Positions 62,995-64,000 of a stretch of DNA of 64,000 nucleotides are shown one piece after another. Made by a program: the position numbers and the translations under genes. Source of the stretch: Sulfuriferula multivorans (GTDB lineage Bacteria; Pseudomonadota; Gammaproteobacteria; Burkholderiales; Sulfuriferulaceae); assembly GCF_003851125.1 (NCBI RefSeq), contig NZ_BGOW01000002.1:186001-250000 (forward strand). The letters run 5' to 3'. The notes under the pieces were generated by a model. The model was not told the DNA's origin, did no database searches, and saw only the letters and a program-made list of their open reading frames with translations. Positions within the stretch are counted from its first letter, which is position 1, and each line of letters starts with the position of its first letter.

Positions 62995-63132
62995 TGCATC
63001 CTTTCATGTCGCATTAAGAAATATGCCTCGTTGATACATGCTGTAACCTTAACCTTGCGTGGTGTCATTCAGCGCCAGCTGTTTGTAAGCGTAGGTAAAT
63101 TCTTGTAAAGAGAAGATTCGATCTGGATGCCG
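62922..63132. repeat. Tandem duplication, copy 2 (relic plus upstream DNA)
   Basis: Copy 2 of the 211-bp repeat, next to cpxR. It contains the truncated relic start and the better-preserved CpxR-like box array. Confidence 0.8.
63085..63109 (+). promoter_or_regulatory. CpxR-like box array, copy 2
   Basis: GTAAG-N5-GTAAA-N5-GTAAA, with 10-bp spacing, contains a perfect CpxR consensus pair at 63095-63109. It lies about 82 bp before cpxR and upstream of the relic on the other strand. It could serve autoregulation of cpxRA. Confidence 0.65.
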
Positions 63133-63190
63133 ATGCCCGCCCTATGGCACCATAGCGTCATGATTTTTAACGCCTCCTCGGAAGACCTGA

Positions 63191-63886
63191 ATGATCCGCA
63201 TCCTGCTCGCTGATGATGACGTCGATCTGTGTGAAATGCTGGCGGAATACCTCACCGCCGAAGGGTTCTCAATTACGTTTGTCCACGATGGTGAAACGGC
63301 GCTGCGCCGGGCACGCGAAGATGTTTTTGATCTTGTGGTGCTGGATGTCATGATGCCGCGCAAAGGCGGTTTCGACGTGTTGCGCGAACTCCGCACTGAC
63401 TCACTTACACCGGTGCTCATGCTGACTGCGCGTGGTGAAGATGTGGACAGCATTGTTGGTCTGGAACTGGGCGCAGATGACTATCTTGCCAAACCATGCA
63501 ATCCGCGGGTACTGACTGCGCGCATCCGCGCTGTGTTGCGCCGTGTCAAGCAGCGACCCGATGAAGACATCAATGAGACCCCGCAAGTATTAGTTCAGGC
63601 TGACCTGACACTACACATGGGTGCCCGCAGGGTAACCTGCATAGAGCGTGATATCGCTTTGACCAGCACCGAATTCAGCGTGCTGCAAGTATTGTTACTG
63701 GAAGCGGGACATATCGTATCCAAACAGACGCTTTCCGAGCAGGCCTTAGGACGGCGCATGACCCGTTTTGATCGCAGTCTTGATATGCACGTAAGCAACC
63801 TGCGCCATAAGTTAGGAGCGCTTGCAGATGGCGATGAGCGGATCAAAACCATTCGTGGCGTGGGTTATCAGTACGTGATCAAGTGA
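63191..63886 (+). CDS. cpxR: OmpR-family response regulator, CpxR-like
   Basis: This 231-residue regulator has a receiver domain with acidic pocket DDD (8-10), phosphoacceptor D52 in VVLDVMMP and conserved Lys in ADDYLAKP, followed by a winged-helix DNA-binding domain (about 130-230, RSLDMHVSNLRHKLG). GGAAGA lies upstream of the ATG. It is called CpxR-like from its neighbours (Spy/CpxP gene, GTAAA boxes) and the LAKPCNPR stretch; another OmpR-family member cannot be excluded. Confidence 0.85.
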   Translation: MIRILLADDDVDLCEMLAEYLTAEGFSITFVHDGETALRRAREDVFDLVVLDVMMPRKGGFDVLRELRTDSLTPVLMLTARGEDVDSIVGLELGADDYLAKPCNPRVLTARIRAVLRRVKQRPDEDINETPQVLVQADLTLHMGARRVTCIERDIALTSTEFSVLQVLLLEAGHIVSKQTLSEQALGRRMTRFDRSLDMHVSNLRHKLGALADGDERIKTIRGVGYQYVIK

Positions 63887-63892
63887 GATAGC

Positions 63893-64000
63893 ATGCATCG
63901 GCTTTTCTGGAAACTTTTTCTGTCCTTTTGGGCTACGCTGATCCTGTTTTCTGTGGTGGTCATGCTGTCCGTCTCCATCTACATTGACCACCTGCACGGG
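63893..64000 (+). CDS. cpxA: Sensor histidine kinase, CpxA-like, partial
   Basis: The first 36 codons of a frame that runs off the window begin MHRLFWKLFLSFWATLILFS and contain one transmembrane helix entering a periplasmic domain. The start lies six bases after the cpxR stop, so it is the expected partner kinase. Catalytic domains are outside the window. Confidence 0.75.
   Translation, partial: MHRLFWKLFLSFWATLILFSVVVMLSVSIYIDHLHG

Noticed and set aside
63140-63170. Short palindrome CTATGG/CCATAG before cpxR as an operator
   Set aside because: Six-base arms with two central bases; too short to separate from chance, and CpxR boxes explain regulation better.

Overview
The window reads as a chromosomal segment of a betaproteobacterium, most likely of the Nitrosomonadales. 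This is inferred from gene order (tpiA-secG-tRNA-Leu-nuoA to nuoN-DUF2818; bamE-dapB-carA-carB-greA; rlmE-ftsH-folP-glmM) and protein style, not from a database search. Almost all of it is ordinary, tightly packed coding sequence with many 1-20 bp gene overlaps. No rRNA, CRISPR array, phage or insertion sequence was seen.

Layout. (1) 1-11.5 kb, minus strand: a mannose-sensitive-haemagglutinin (MSHA) type IV pilus locus, mshE-G-F-two pilins-C-D-O-P-Q, followed by the start of mshI in what looks like a second transcription unit. (2) 11.6-26.3 kb, minus strand: the complete 14-subunit NADH:quinone oxidoreductase operon nuoA-N plus a DUF2818 membrane protein, with a clear promoter, preceded by tRNA-Leu(GAG), secG and tpiA. 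(3) 27.8-31.9 kb, plus strand: the phosphate transporter pstSCAB behind a Pho box, ending at a bidirectional terminator facing glmM. (4) 31.9-43.9 kb: housekeeping genes glmM, folP, ftsH, rlmE, yhbY, a DUF4149 protein, greA, carB, carA, dapB and bamE, with fur divergent from bamE. (5) 44.3-50.0 kb: an EmrAB-type export pump with its MarR regulator, then recN and nadK.

(6) 50.0-51.3 kb is the only clearly accessory stretch. It holds a tautomerase, a frameshifted NIPSNAP-like gene and a truncated GIY-YIG gene, separated by a 60-bp element that aligns without gaps to an integron attC (59-base element). This looks like a decayed integron-cassette remnant. (7) 51.4-60.5 kb: a MuxABC/MdtABC-type RND efflux operon with two different RND subunits and its outer-membrane channel. 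(8) 60.7-64.0 kb: an envelope-stress region with a Cpx-like response regulator and the start of its sensor kinase, divergent from a Spy/CpxP-like chaperone and three small secreted or lipoprotein genes. Two of those share a YYC-x5-YYPYV-x2-C motif. The divergent spacer contains a 211-bp tandem duplication carrying two copies of a three-half-site CpxR-like box.

The most noteworthy items are the duplicated Cpx control region with its truncated chaperone-gene relic, the attC-like cassette remnant, the perfect 15-bp inverted repeat between the MSHA pilin gene and mshC with no ATG start for mshC, and the apparently leaderless nadK transcript. I found no convincing wholly new multi-gene system.
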